A stretch of DNA of 64,000 bases from Brachymonas wangyanguii (GCF_045055315.1 NZ_CP173677.1:1984001-2048000), one strand, 5' to 3'. Positions 28,643 through 37,103 are shown, counted from the first letter of the stretch. Notes: generated by a model from the letters alone, not told the origin. A program made the numbers and translations.

Positions 28643-29344
28643 ATGCCCCACTTTCTGGTTGTAGAAGACGACACCATTCTCCTGGACGCCCTGACCAGCA
28701 AGCTCAGCCAATGCGGCTACCAGGTCAGCACTGCCACCACCGGGCTGGAAGCGCAGAAGCTGCTCCAGGAGCACAAGTTCGATGGCCTGGTGCTGGATCT
28801 GGGGCTGCCGCTGCTGGACGGCATGGAGCTGCTGCGCTGGTTGCGCCAGCGTGACGAAACCCTGCCGGTGATGGTGCTGACCGCCCGTATCAATATCGAG
28901 GACCGGGTAGCCGGCTTGCGCGCCGGAGCCGATGACTACCTGATCAAGCCCTTTGCCATGGCCGAACTCAAGGCCCGCATCGAGGCCCTGCTGCGCCGCT
29001 CCAACCTGCAGGCGCCTGTTGCCGTGCTGGCCCCGCAGGACAGCAGCGCACCGCCGGTGCTGCGCCTGGACCCGGTCGGACGCAGCGCCTGGCTGCAGGA
29101 TCAGGAGCTTGAGCTGGCCCCGCGTGAATGGACGCTGCTGCGCCTGCTGACCGAACATTTCGGCAATGCCATCAGCCGCGCCCAGATCATTGCCGCCTGG
29201 GAACAGGACGCCGATGCGGCCGCCAACCTGATGCAAACCAACACGCCCGAGGTCTATATCCACCGTCTGCGCAAGAAGCTGGAGCATTCGCCGGTGACCA
29301 TCCGCACGGTACGCGGACTGGGATACATGCTGCGCAACCGCTAA
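28643..29344 (+). CDS. OmpR/PhoB-family response regulator
   Basis: A 233-residue two-component regulator with a receiver domain (acidic cluster EDD 8-10, phospho-acceptor Asp52, Lys102) and a C-terminal winged-helix DNA-binding domain that ends with TIRTVRGLGYMLRNR. It resembles the TctD/QseB group. The cognate kinase gene follows 18 nt downstream. No transporter or obvious target gene is adjacent, so the regulon is unknown. Confidence 0.92.
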   Translation: MPHFLVVEDDTILLDALTSKLSQCGYQVSTATTGLEAQKLLQEHKFDGLVLDLGLPLLDGMELLRWLRQRDETLPVMVLTARINIEDRVAGLRAGADDYLIKPFAMAELKARIEALLRRSNLQAPVAVLAPQDSSAPPVLRLDPVGRSAWLQDQELELAPREWTLLRLLTEHFGNAISRAQIIAAWEQDADAAANLMQTNTPEVYIHRLRKKLEHSPVTIRTVRGLGYMLRNR

Positions 29345-29362
29345 GGGCAGCCAGGGGGCGGC

Positions 29363-30766
29363 ATGGGGGCGCTGACACAGAAAACCATCCGCGGCTCGCT
29401 GCTGCGCTGGCTGCTGATACCGGCCTGGGTGCTGGGCGGGCTGGGACTGCTGGCCAGCCTGCTGATGCACAACCTGACGCACCGCAACCACCTGGTGGAG
29501 CACGCCCATGATGAGCTGTGCCGCATCGGACGCATGTACCAGCCCGATGCCCCGCTGCAGCAATCGCTGTCCCGGATGGAGCTGGCCAGCACCCTGTTTT
29601 CCACTGCTACCAGCCATGGCCACCCGCACTTCCGCTTCAACACCCTGCCCACGCTGCTGAGCGTGGGGGGCCCGCCGATCCCGGTGCCGGAGGATGCCTG
29701 GCGCTACCAGCAGGATGGCTGCGAAGTGCGCGTGCACACCATCTGGGACCAGGGCAGCCGGCAGCAGGTGACCTCACTGCTGATCACGCCCGAGCGTGCC
29801 GGAGACAAGCGCATGCTGGTGCAATCGGTGCACTTTGCCCCCGTCATCAACTGGCGTGTCCGGGACCTGGGACTGCAAATGGCCATTTCCACGGTGGTGG
29901 TCGCCATCGTGTTCAGCCTGATCGTGCTGCTGGGCGTGCGCCGTGGCCTGCAGCCGCTGGCGAATCTGGTCACCGCCATCCGCCAGCTGGACAGCAGCAA
30001 GCCCGGCCCTATTCATGTGGACAAGCCACCGCGTGAAATCCGCTATCTGGAAGACACGCTGAACCAGCAGTTGCAGCGCATTGGCAACCATGTGCAGCGC
30101 GAACGCCAGTTCCTGAACGATGCCGCCCACCAGCTGCGCACGCCGATTGCCGGCATCATGAACCAGGCCGAGCTGGCGCTGGACGACACCGATGCGCAGC
30201 AGGTGCGCCAGCGCCTGCAGCACATTCTGCAGGCCGCGGAACGCGGTGCCACGCTGATCCGTCAGCTGCTGATGCTGTCACGCGGCTACGAAAATGGCTC
30301 GCTGGGAGCCGTGCCCTTTGACCTGCCCCAACTGGCACGCGAGGTAGCCTTGCAATGGGCCGGCCCGGCTGCCGATGCCGGCATCGAGATCAGTTACGAG
30401 GGCGAGGCACAGGGCCTGATGGCCGGCAACCCGGAACTGATCCGGGAGGCACTGGGCAACCTGCTGGACAATGTCATCAAGCACGCCCGCCACGCCACCG
30501 AAGCCGTTGTCAGCGTGCATGCCGATTCGCAGCAGGGTCGGTGCATGCTGGTGCTGCAGGTACAGGACAACGGCGAAGGCGTCACGCCGGAGCAGCTGCA
30601 GCACCTGTTCGAACGCTTCTGGACCTGCGATGACAACCAGGGCAACGGCATCGGGCTGGCCCTGGTCCGGGAAATCGCACAGGCCCACGAGGGCCGGGTA
30701 GAGGCCGTGCTGCGGCAGCCCCGCGGACTGCTGGTGCGCATGGGCCTGCCCACCGCAGTGGCCTGA
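29363..30766 (+). CDS. Sensor histidine kinase (TctE/QseC-like)
   Basis: A 467-residue inner-membrane kinase: transmembrane helix near residues 14-36, a periplasmic domain of about 130 residues, a second helix near 170-195, a short HAMP-like linker, the H-box FLNDAAHQLRTPIAG with phospho-acceptor His256, and the catalytic ATPase domain with N-box (LGNLLDNVIKHA), G1 (DNGEGV) and G2 (GNGIGLALV) motifs. The partner response regulator is directly upstream. The extracellular domain is of the TctE type, seen in carboxylate sensors, but the ligand is unknown. Confidence 0.93.
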   Translation: MGALTQKTIRGSLLRWLLIPAWVLGGLGLLASLLMHNLTHRNHLVEHAHDELCRIGRMYQPDAPLQQSLSRMELASTLFSTATSHGHPHFRFNTLPTLLSVGGPPIPVPEDAWRYQQDGCEVRVHTIWDQGSRQQVTSLLITPERAGDKRMLVQSVHFAPVINWRVRDLGLQMAISTVVVAIVFSLIVLLGVRRGLQPLANLVTAIRQLDSSKPGPIHVDKPPREIRYLEDTLNQQLQRIGNHVQRERQFLNDAAHQLRTPIAGIMNQAELALDDTDAQQVRQRLQHILQAAERGATLIRQLLMLSRGYENGSLGAVPFDLPQLAREVALQWAGPAADAGIEISYEGEAQGLMAGNPELIREALGNLLDNVIKHARHATEAVVSVHADSQQGRCMLVLQVQDNGEGVTPEQLQHLFERFWTCDDNQGNGIGLALVREIAQAHEGRVEAVLRQPRGLLVRMGLPTAVA

Positions 30767-30778
30767 GCCGGCCGTGAC

Positions 30779-31903
30779 TTACAGCATGCGCAGCCGGTCC
30801 CCGCCAGCAAAGCCCTGCGCCGCCCAGGGCTCGCCCTTGCACAGGCCGATAACCTTGAACAGCTCACCCATTTCGTGCTCCATGAGCAGCTTCTGCGCCA
30901 TGGTGCGGGTGGGCAGGTCAGAGGCTTCCATGCGCTGTGCCAGCCCCAGATTGAGCAGAAACCAGCCCTGGCTGGTGTAACCCAGAATCTCCAGCCCGGC
31001 CTGCTGTGCCGCCACCGCCACGCCGGTAAAGTTGACGTGGGCGGTGATGTCCTTGTCTCCCACCGCCAGCAGCGGGTTGTCATCGGCGCGGTGACCCTGG
31101 TGGCACATCAGGGTACCGCCGTCGCGCTGCGGATGGTAGTACTCGCGCTCGCCAAAGCCGTAATCGATGAAGAAAGCCGCCCCCTGCTGCAGATGCTGCG
31201 CCAGGGTAGCGATGAAGGCTTCGCCCTGCGGATGGATTTCGGTGAGGTAGTCATGGTCACCGGGCACGTCCAGCGGCGGGCGCAGCGCCGTGGGCCGGTC
31301 TTCCCAGACCCAATCGCCATCGGCCGTGCAGGCCACGCCACGCTCGTGCCAGACACCGCCCACGCGGTGCAACAGTTGCACCGGCATGGCATCCAGCACC
31401 TCGTTGCCCAGCACCACGCCGCGCATCTGCTCCGGCAGCGCATCAGCCCACTGCACGATGCCGCCAAAGCGCGCCAGGCGCTGCTGCTGGCGTGCGCGCA
31501 GGCTGCCGGAGACATCGACAATCGTGTAGCGGCGCAGCGCCACGCCCTGCTGCTGCAGGCCGTCCAGCACCTGCTCCGCCAGCGCGCCGCTGCCGGCACC
31601 AAACTCCCAGACCTCGTCCGTGCCGGTCGCCTGCAAGGCCTCGGCCACCTGCACCGCCAGCGTCTGGCCAAACAGCGGGCTGAGCTCGGGCGCCGTGACA
31701 AAATCGCTGCCGTCCTGCGGCAACTGGCCCAGCTTGCGGCTGCCATGCGCGTAATAGCCCAGCCCCGGCGCGTACAGCGCCAGATGCATGAAACGGTCAA
31801 ACGGCAGCCAGCCGCCGGCATCGTGCACGGCAGCGCGTATCATGGCAGACAGGGCAGCATCCGGCGCACCGGATGCAGGACGGGAAGACAGCGGAATCGA
31901 CAT
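30779..31903 (-). CDS. SAM-dependent methyltransferase, MidA/NDUFAF7 family (DUF185)
   Basis: A 374-residue protein of the family whose mitochondrial member NDUFAF7/MidA methylates an arginine of complex I NDUFS2. Visible marks are the N-terminal FMHLALYAPGLGYYAHG, TAPELSPLFGQ, and the SAM motif VWEFGAGSGALAEQVL (near 105-120). The bacterial role is not established. There is no Shine-Dalgarno; an extended -10 (TG-N-TAGATT) ends 6 nt before the ATG. It is convergent with the histidine kinase gene and divergent from the SDR gene. Confidence 0.9.
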   Translation of the reverse strand: MSIPLSSRPASGAPDAALSAMIRAAVHDAGGWLPFDRFMHLALYAPGLGYYAHGSRKLGQLPQDGSDFVTAPELSPLFGQTLAVQVAEALQATGTDEVWEFGAGSGALAEQVLDGLQQQGVALRRYTIVDVSGSLRARQQQRLARFGGIVQWADALPEQMRGVVLGNEVLDAMPVQLLHRVGGVWHERGVACTADGDWVWEDRPTALRPPLDVPGDHDYLTEIHPQGEAFIATLAQHLQQGAAFFIDYGFGEREYYHPQRDGGTLMCHQGHRADDNPLLAVGDKDITAHVNFTGVAVAAQQAGLEILGYTSQGWFLLNLGLAQRMEASDLPTRTMAQKLLMEHEMGELFKVIGLCKGEPWAAQGFAGGDRLRML

Positions 31904-31972
31904 GGCAGCAATCTACCATCGAACGCCGCTTCCCTGCCGGCCCCGCAACCGCTTTTTCCCTGATTCACCCGC

Positions 31973-32785
31973 ATGACCCACACGACCGACGCCCGCCGCA
32001 CCGTGCTGATCACCGGCGGTGCCCGCCGCCTGGGAGCCGTGCTGTGCCAGACCTTTGCCGCCGCCGGCTGGCAGGTGCTGTGCCACTACCAGCACAGCGC
32101 TCGCGAAGCCCTCGCCCTGCAGCGGCAGCTGACCGATGCCGGCACACCCATCACGCTGTACCAGGCCGATCTGGCCAATGCCGCCCAGCGCCAGGCCATG
32201 ATGCAGGCGATTGCCGAACAGCACGGCCCGCTGCAGGCCCTGGTCAACAACGCCTCCATGTTCGATGCCGATGGCGGCCACGATTTCCCGCTTGCACTGG
32301 CGCGCCAGCAACTGGAAGTGAATCTGCTCGCGCCGCTGGACCTGACCCGCCAGATGGCGGCCCAGCACCCGGCCGATGCCGTGGCCGCCTGCATCGCCAT
32401 CCATGTGCTGGACCAGAAGGTCTACAACCTGAATCCGGACTATTTCAGCTACTCGGTCAGCAAGCTGGCGCTGGAACGCGCGGTGGAACTGCAGGCCCAG
32501 GCGCTGGCCCCGCGCACCCGCGTCTGCGGCGTGGCACCCGGCCTGATGCTGGTCAGCGGCCCGCAAACCGATGCCAACTTTGCCGCTGCCAGCCGCGCCA
32601 ACCTGCTGCGCCGCCCGCTGGATCCACAGGATGTGGCCCGGGCCTGTGTCTTCCTGGCCGACAACCCGGCCATCACCGGCAGCACGCTGTGCGTGGATAA
32701 TGGCCAGCACCTGGTTCCCCTGCCGCGCGACATCATGTTCGTGGTGGATGAACTGCTCCAGCAACACCTGCCTCCCACCCCATGA
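31973..32785 (+). CDS. Pteridine-reductase-like SDR (FolM/PTR1 type)
   Basis: A 270-residue short-chain dehydrogenase. The cofactor loop is TGGARRLG (14-21), with the Arg typical of NADPH-using pteridine reductases. In place of the usual catalytic Ser there is Asp147, 13 residues before Tyr160, and Lys164 completes the set. This Asp-Tyr-Lys arrangement and spacing are those of PTR1 and FolM, which reduce dihydropterins. It overlaps folB by 4 nt, which supports a pterin substrate. It probably makes tetrahydromonapterin or tetrahydrofolate-related cofactors; the exact substrate is an inference. Confidence 0.82.
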   Translation: MTHTTDARRTVLITGGARRLGAVLCQTFAAAGWQVLCHYQHSAREALALQRQLTDAGTPITLYQADLANAAQRQAMMQAIAEQHGPLQALVNNASMFDADGGHDFPLALARQQLEVNLLAPLDLTRQMAAQHPADAVAACIAIHVLDQKVYNLNPDYFSYSVSKLALERAVELQAQALAPRTRVCGVAPGLMLVSGPQTDANFAAASRANLLRRPLDPQDVARACVFLADNPAITGSTLCVDNGQHLVPLPRDIMFVVDELLQQHLPPTP

Positions 32786-33198
32786 ACACGCCTACCCACT
32801 GGAACGAATCCCTGGCCCTGACCTGCCGCCGCCTGTTTCTGCGCGATTACGAGGTGCACATCAACATCGGCGTGCACGATTTTGAAAAGCTCGGCCCGCA
32901 GCGCGTGCGCGTGAACGTGGACATGTACGTGCTGTTGAGTGAATCCACGCCAGTGCAGGACAAGGTACATGAGGTCGTCGATTACGACTTCATCCGTCGC
33001 ACCATTGCCGCCCGCGTCGGCGCCGGCCATATCGAGCTGCAGGAAACCCTGTGTGATGATGTGGCCGACACCCTGCTCACCCACCCCAAGGTGCGGGCAG
33101 TGCGGGTGTCGACCGAGAAGCCGGATGTCTATCCGGACTGCGATGCCGTGGGCGTGGAGGTGTTCCGCCTCAAGGACGCCGCACTTCTACCGGGTTGA
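32782..33198 (+). CDS. folB: Dihydroneopterin aldolase/epimerase-like protein
   Basis: A 138-residue FolB/FolX-family enzyme acting on dihydroneopterin (or its triphosphate epimer) in folate or monapterin synthesis. The family pattern is clear: LFLRDYEVHINIGVHDFEKLGPQRVRVNVDMYV at the N-terminus, the pterin-binding Glu region DYDFIRRTI, and the catalytic lysine in VSTEKPD. Its ATG overlaps the SDR stop (ATGA). FolX-type epimerase activity cannot be excluded, because FolM and FolX work together in E. coli. The 3' end overlaps the opposite-strand bfd gene by 29 nt. Confidence 0.88.
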   Translation: MNTPTHWNESLALTCRRLFLRDYEVHINIGVHDFEKLGPQRVRVNVDMYVLLSESTPVQDKVHEVVDYDFIRRTIAARVGAGHIELQETLCDDVADTLLTHPKVRAVRVSTEKPDVYPDCDAVGVEVFRLKDAALLPG

Positions 33199-33418
33199 AG
33201 CCGGGCTCGCCGGCCAGATTCGTCACCGGCTCACCGGCACGATGCAGCGCCGCTGTCTGGGCGTGGCATTGCGACACGATGTCGCGCGCACACTCGCCGC
33301 AGCAGCCGCACTGGGTGGCCACGCCCAGCTCCAGCTGGATCTCGTCAAAGCTCATGCCGTTGCGTGCATGGCGGGCGATGTCACGGTCGGATACGCGCTG
33401 GCAAAGACAAACAATCAT
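33170..33418 (-). CDS. bfd: Bacterioferritin-associated ferredoxin
   Basis: Small [2Fe-2S] protein that docks on bacterioferritin and delivers the electron that releases stored iron. The 82-residue product has Cys4 and Cys6 (MIVCLC) and the CxxC pair Cys37/Cys40 within QCGCCGEC, plus extra Cys39 and Cys43. The C-terminal tail of about 20 residues is longer than in E. coli Bfd and overlaps folB on the other strand. A Fur-like box sits in its promoter. Two bacterioferritin genes lie 1.6 kb upstream on the same strand. Confidence 0.92.
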   Translation of the reverse strand: MIVCLCQRVSDRDIARHARNGMSFDEIQLELGVATQCGCCGECARDIVSQCHAQTAALHRAGEPVTNLAGEPGFNPVEVRRP

Positions 33419-33465
33419 GGTCGATTCCGGTTACGGGAAGTGCAGCAGGCGCTGCGATAAACCGC

Positions 33466-33495
33466 ATCTTAATTGATAATTGTTTTTATTCTCAA
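33466..33495 (-). promoter_or_regulatory. bfd promoter with Fur-like box
   Basis: On the - strand, TTGAGA (33495-33490), an 18-nt spacer and TAAGAT (33471-33466) form a sigma-70-type promoter ending 47 nt before the bfd start. A 19-mer at 33475-33493 (GAGAATAAAAACAATTATC) matches the E. coli Fur-box consensus at 14 of 19 positions and covers the -35 and the spacer, so iron-loaded Fur would block RNA polymerase. Confidence 0.65.
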
Positions 33496-33524
33496 ACCCT
33501 ATCGGCATCAGGGTTGTATCCAGG

Positions 33525-34904
33525 CTACACCGGGCGCGGTCCCAGCATGCGCGCCGGGTCCACCAGCTGGTCAAACTGCTCCGGCGTGACCACGCCCAGC
33601 TCCAGCGCCACCTCGCGCAAGGTGCGGCCCTCGCGGTGCGCCTGCAAGGCCACCCTGGCGGTCTGGTCGTAACCGATCACTGGTGCCAGCGCCGTGGCCA
33701 GCATCAGCGAACGCTGCAGCAGTTCGGCCACCCGCGCCTCATCCACCTCAATGCCTTGCGCACAATGCTGGTCAAAGCTGCGCATGCCGTCGGCCAGCAG
33801 ACGCACGCTCTGCATGGCGTTGTGCATGGCCATGGGCCGGAACACATTCAGCTCGAAATTGCCGGATGCGCCGCCGATGCCGATGGCCACATCGTTGCCC
33901 AGCACCTGCGCCGCGATCATGGTCAGCGCCTCGGACTGGGTCGGGTTCACCTTGCCCGGCATGATGGATGAGCCGGGCTCGTTGGCCGGAATGCGCAACT
34001 CGCCAATGCCGGCACGCGGGCCGCTGGCCAGCCAGCGCACATCGTTGGCGATTTTCATCAGGGCACAGGCCAGGGTTTTCAGGCTGCCATGCGCCTGCAC
34101 CACCGGGTCCATGCTGGCCAGGGCGGCAAAGGTATTGCCGGCCTGCACATAGGGCTGTCCGGTGCTGCGCGCCAGCTCGGCCGCCACGGCCTGGCCAAAG
34201 CCCTCAGGCGCATTCAGCCCGGTGCCCACTGCCGTGCCACCCACTGCCAGCGCCTGCAGACCCGGCAAGGAAGCCCGCACCTGGATGGCCGCCTGGCGCA
34301 GTTGCGCCGCCCAGCCGGAGATCTCCTGCCCCACCGTCAAGGGCGTGGCATCCTGCAGATGGGTGCGCCCGATCTTGATGATGTGGGCAAAGGCATCGCG
34401 CTTGACTTCGAGTGTGCCGGCCAGCCCGTCCAGCGCCGGCAGCAGCTGCTGCTGCAAGGTACCGGCCAGCGCCACATGCATGGCCGTGGGAAAGATGTCG
34501 TTGCTGGACTGGTTGCGATTGACATGGTCATTCGGGTGTACCGCCTGCCCTTGCAGAAGTTGCCCGGCCCGGTGCGCCAGCACCTCGTTCATGTTCATGT
34601 TGCTCTGGGTGCCGGAGCCGGTCTGCCAGATCGACAGCGGAAACTCGTCGGCCCACTGGCCATCCATGACCTCCTGCGCCGCCTGCGCCACGGCTTGCGC
34701 CACTTCAGGCGGCAACTCGCCCAGCGTGCCATTCACGCGCGCACAGGCCTGCTTGACCCGCGCCAGCGCCTGCACGAAGGCAGGCGGGCAGCGTTCGGTG
34801 GATATGGCAAAAAAGTGCAGCGAGCGCTGCGTTTGCGCGCCCCACAGGCGATCGGCCGGCACCTGCACCGGCCCCAGGCTGTCGTGTTCCAGACGGTATT
34901 CCAT
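33525..34904 (-). CDS. fumC: Fumarate hydratase, class II
   Basis: Iron-independent TCA-cycle enzyme interconverting fumarate and malate. The 459-residue product carries the class II pattern: TGSGTQSNMNMNEVL near residue 95, the catalytic His in GRTHLQDATPL, and the signature GSSIMPGKVNPTQSE. GGGGAGGGG fits the ATG at 34904 (9-nt spacing) better than an ATG two codons earlier. Being free of iron-sulfur clusters, it suits its place among iron-storage genes: in E. coli FumC replaces the Fe-S fumarases under iron limitation or oxidative stress. Confidence 0.95.
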   Translation of the reverse strand: MEYRLEHDSLGPVQVPADRLWGAQTQRSLHFFAISTERCPPAFVQALARVKQACARVNGTLGELPPEVAQAVAQAAQEVMDGQWADEFPLSIWQTGSGTQSNMNMNEVLAHRAGQLLQGQAVHPNDHVNRNQSSNDIFPTAMHVALAGTLQQQLLPALDGLAGTLEVKRDAFAHIIKIGRTHLQDATPLTVGQEISGWAAQLRQAAIQVRASLPGLQALAVGGTAVGTGLNAPEGFGQAVAAELARSTGQPYVQAGNTFAALASMDPVVQAHGSLKTLACALMKIANDVRWLASGPRAGIGELRIPANEPGSSIMPGKVNPTQSEALTMIAAQVLGNDVAIGIGGASGNFELNVFRPMAMHNAMQSVRLLADGMRSFDQHCAQGIEVDEARVAELLQRSLMLATALAPVIGYDQTARVALQAHREGRTLREVALELGVVTPEQFDQLVDPARMLGPRPV

Positions 34905-34976
34905 GACCATCCCCTCCCCTGTTGCGGGCAGGCACGGCTGCCCTGATCGACATCGCCCGTTGCGGGCTGACCAGAC

Positions 34977-35444
34977 TCAGCCGATCTGGCTTTGCAGGTA
35001 ATTCTGCAGGCCCAGATCCTCGATCAGGTCCAGCTGGGTTTCCAGCCAGTCCATGTGCTCCTCGTTTTCATCCTTGAGCTCGACCAGCAGCGCCCGCGAC
35101 ACATAGTCCTGCTCCGCCTCGCAAAAGGCAATCGCATCGACCAGGGTCTGGTGCTTTTTCTGTTCCAGGCGCAGATCACATTCCAGCGCCTCCTGGGCAT
35201 CCTCGCCCAGCAGCAGCTTGCCCAGATCCTGCAGATTGGGCAGGCCGTCCAGCAGGAAGATGCGCTGGACCAGCTTGTCCGACATCTTCATTTCCTCGAT
35301 CGACTGCTCGTACAGCTGCTTGCCCAGTCCGTCCAGGCCCCAGTTCTTGAGCATGCGCGCATGCATGAAATACTGGTTGATGGCGATCAGGGAATCGCCC
35401 AGCACGGCATTGAGCTGCTTGTGGATGGCGGCTTGGCTTTTCAT
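34977..35444 (-). CDS. Bacterioferritin, heme-binding subunit lacking a complete ferroxidase site
   Basis: A 155-residue four-helix ferritin. The heme ligand Met52 is present (EEMKMSD), but the di-iron ferroxidase ligands are largely lost: position 18 is Ser instead of Glu, 54 is Met instead of His, and 127 is Asn instead of Glu. Glu51, Glu94 and His130 remain. Such a subunit should bind heme and form the shell but not oxidise iron by itself. The tandem upstream paralogue has the opposite pattern. RBS and spacing (12 nt after the paralogue) indicate one operon. Confidence 0.93.
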   Translation of the reverse strand: MKSQAAIHKQLNAVLGDSLIAINQYFMHARMLKNWGLDGLGKQLYEQSIEEMKMSDKLVQRIFLLDGLPNLQDLGKLLLGEDAQEALECDLRLEQKKHQTLVDAIAFCEAEQDYVSRALLVELKDENEEHMDWLETQLDLIEDLGLQNYLQSQIG

Positions 35445-35456
35445 GATGACGCCTCC

Positions 35457-35924
35457 TTAGCTGGCCTGGCTTTGCAGGTAGTTCTTCAGGCCCACCTGGT
35501 CGATCAGGCGCAGCTGCTGCTCCAGCCAGTGGGCATGGTCTTCCTCGGTGTCCTTGAGTTGCTCGACCAGCATTTCGCGGCTGACATAGTCCTGGTGCTG
35601 TTCGCACAGGGCCACGCCCTTTTTCAGCGCATCGCGCACGCGCAGCTCGACTTCCAGATCGGCCTGCAGCATGGAGGGCACATCGTTGCCCAGTACCAGC
35701 GCCTCGGGCACCATGTCGGGCATGCCCTCCAGCATCAGGATGCGCTGGATCAGCGCGCTGGCATGCTGGGTTTCATCGTCCATCTCGTGGTTGATGCGCT
35801 CGTACAGCTTGTCGTAGCCCCACTCGTGGTACATGCGGGAGTGGATGAAATACTGGTCGCGTGCTGCCAGTTCGCCAGCCACCAGAGTGTTGAGATAAGC
35901 AATGACTTCGGGATGACCTTTCAT
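35457..35924 (-). CDS. Bacterioferritin, ferroxidase-competent subunit lacking the heme Met
   Basis: A 155-residue bacterioferritin starting MKGHPEVIAYLN. All ferroxidase ligands are in place: Glu18, Glu51, His54, Glu93 (one-residue gap relative to E. coli numbering), Glu127 and His130. The heme-ligand Met52 is replaced by Thr. It should oxidise Fe(II) but not bind heme alone. It is first in the bfr-bfr pair, followed by fumC. The ATG at 35924 is the family N-terminus; upstream in-frame sequence is Cys/His-rich and not conserved. It is divergent from ttcA. Confidence 0.93.
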   Translation of the reverse strand: MKGHPEVIAYLNTLVAGELAARDQYFIHSRMYHEWGYDKLYERINHEMDDETQHASALIQRILMLEGMPDMVPEALVLGNDVPSMLQADLEVELRVRDALKKGVALCEQHQDYVSREMLVEQLKDTEEDHAHWLEQQLRLIDQVGLKNYLQSQAS

Positions 35925-36155
35925 GGGGTGCCTCTTCTGGTTGTGATGGGAATGGCAACAAGCATACCTGCAATGCCGGCAGGCGTCTGCAACAGGCTGC
36001 ATGCCGACAGCAACTTCAGGATATCTCCTGATGCCGCAACGGCCCGGCGGCCAGTGGCAGACAGTACACAGGTCGCTGGACGGGTCATGTCCCGCCTCGT
36101 AAAATCATGGGTTTACCTGATGATGCGCGCCCTAGCGGGCCGCCCTGTGCTGCCC

Positions 36156-37103
36156 ATGTCTGCCACCCTGCCGCTTTCCGACGCCCCGCCCGCCACCAAG
36201 CCTGCCAAGGATTCTCCCGAGGCGCGCCAGTTGCGCGAGATGCGCAAGCTGGAAAAACGCCTGAACCGCCAGGTCGGCCAGGCGATTGTCGACTTCAACA
36301 TGATCGAGGAAGGCGACAAGGTGATGGTGTGCCTGAGCGGCGGCAAGGACAGCTACACCCTGCTGGACGTGCTGATGAAGCTGCAGAAGCGCGCGCCGAT
36401 CCGCTTTGAGCTGGTGGCGGTCAACCTGGACCAGAAGCAGCCGGGCTTTCCGTCCGACGTGCTGCCGGCCTACCTGGACAGCGTGGGTGTGCCCTACCAT
36501 ATCGAAACCCAGGACACCTACAGCGTGGTCAAGCGCGTGGTGCCCGAGGGCAAGACCATGTGCAGCCTGTGCTCGCGCCTGCGCCGCGGCGCACTGTACA
36601 CGGTGGCGCGCCGGCTGGGCTGCAACAAGATCGCGCTGGGCCACCACCGCGACGATATCGTGGCCACCTTCTTCCTGAACCTGTTCTTTGCCGCCAAGAT
36701 CAAGAGCATGCCGCCCAAGCTGGTAACCGACAACGGCGAGTTCATGGTGATCCGCCCGCTGGCCTATGTGAAGGAAGCCGATACCCTGGCCTGGGCCGAG
36801 CACATGCAGTTCCCCATCATCCCCTGCAACCTGTGCGGCAGCCAGGAGCACCTGCAGCGCAAGCAGGTCAGCAACATGCTCAAGGAGTGGGAAAAGCAGT
36901 ACCCCGGCCGCACCGAGCTGATCCTGACCGCGCTGCAAAACGTGGTGCCTAGTCACCTGCTGGACCGCAAGCTGCACAACTTTGCCGATCTGCAGATCAC
37001 CGGCATTCCCGATGCCGATGGCGACAAGGCCTTTGACGAGGAAGAGCGCATTCCGCCGCTGGTCGCCATTGACGCCGACAGCATTCCGCTGGCGCGCGGC
37101 TGA
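36156..37103 (+). CDS. ttcA: tRNA 2-thiocytidine(32) synthetase
   Basis: Fe-S dependent enzyme that thiolates cytidine 32 of certain tRNAs. The 315-residue product has the PP-loop SGGKDS (about residue 65) for ATP, two CXXC pairs (CSLC and CNLC) that with a further ligand hold the [4Fe-4S] cluster, and the conserved GHHRDDIVATFFLNLFF. The ATG at 36156 gives the usual N-terminus; the long open frame upstream is antisense to the bfr genes and is not coding. A TAAAAT hexamer (36100-36105) is a possible -10. Confidence 0.93.
   Translation: MSATLPLSDAPPATKPAKDSPEARQLREMRKLEKRLNRQVGQAIVDFNMIEEGDKVMVCLSGGKDSYTLLDVLMKLQKRAPIRFELVAVNLDQKQPGFPSDVLPAYLDSVGVPYHIETQDTYSVVKRVVPEGKTMCSLCSRLRRGALYTVARRLGCNKIALGHHRDDIVATFFLNLFFAAKIKSMPPKLVTDNGEFMVIRPLAYVKEADTLAWAEHMQFPIIPCNLCGSQEHLQRKQVSNMLKEWEKQYPGRTELILTALQNVVPSHLLDRKLHNFADLQITGIPDADGDKAFDEEERIPPLVAIDADSIPLARG

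Noticed and set aside
34992..36155. Long in-frame extension upstream of ttcA
   Set aside because: It runs antisense to both bacterioferritin genes; TtcA family similarity begins at the ATG at 36156.
36100..36155. A confident sigma-70 promoter for ttcA at TAAAAT
   Set aside because: The -10 is acceptable but no matching -35 lies at 16-18 nt, so it is mentioned only in the gene entry.
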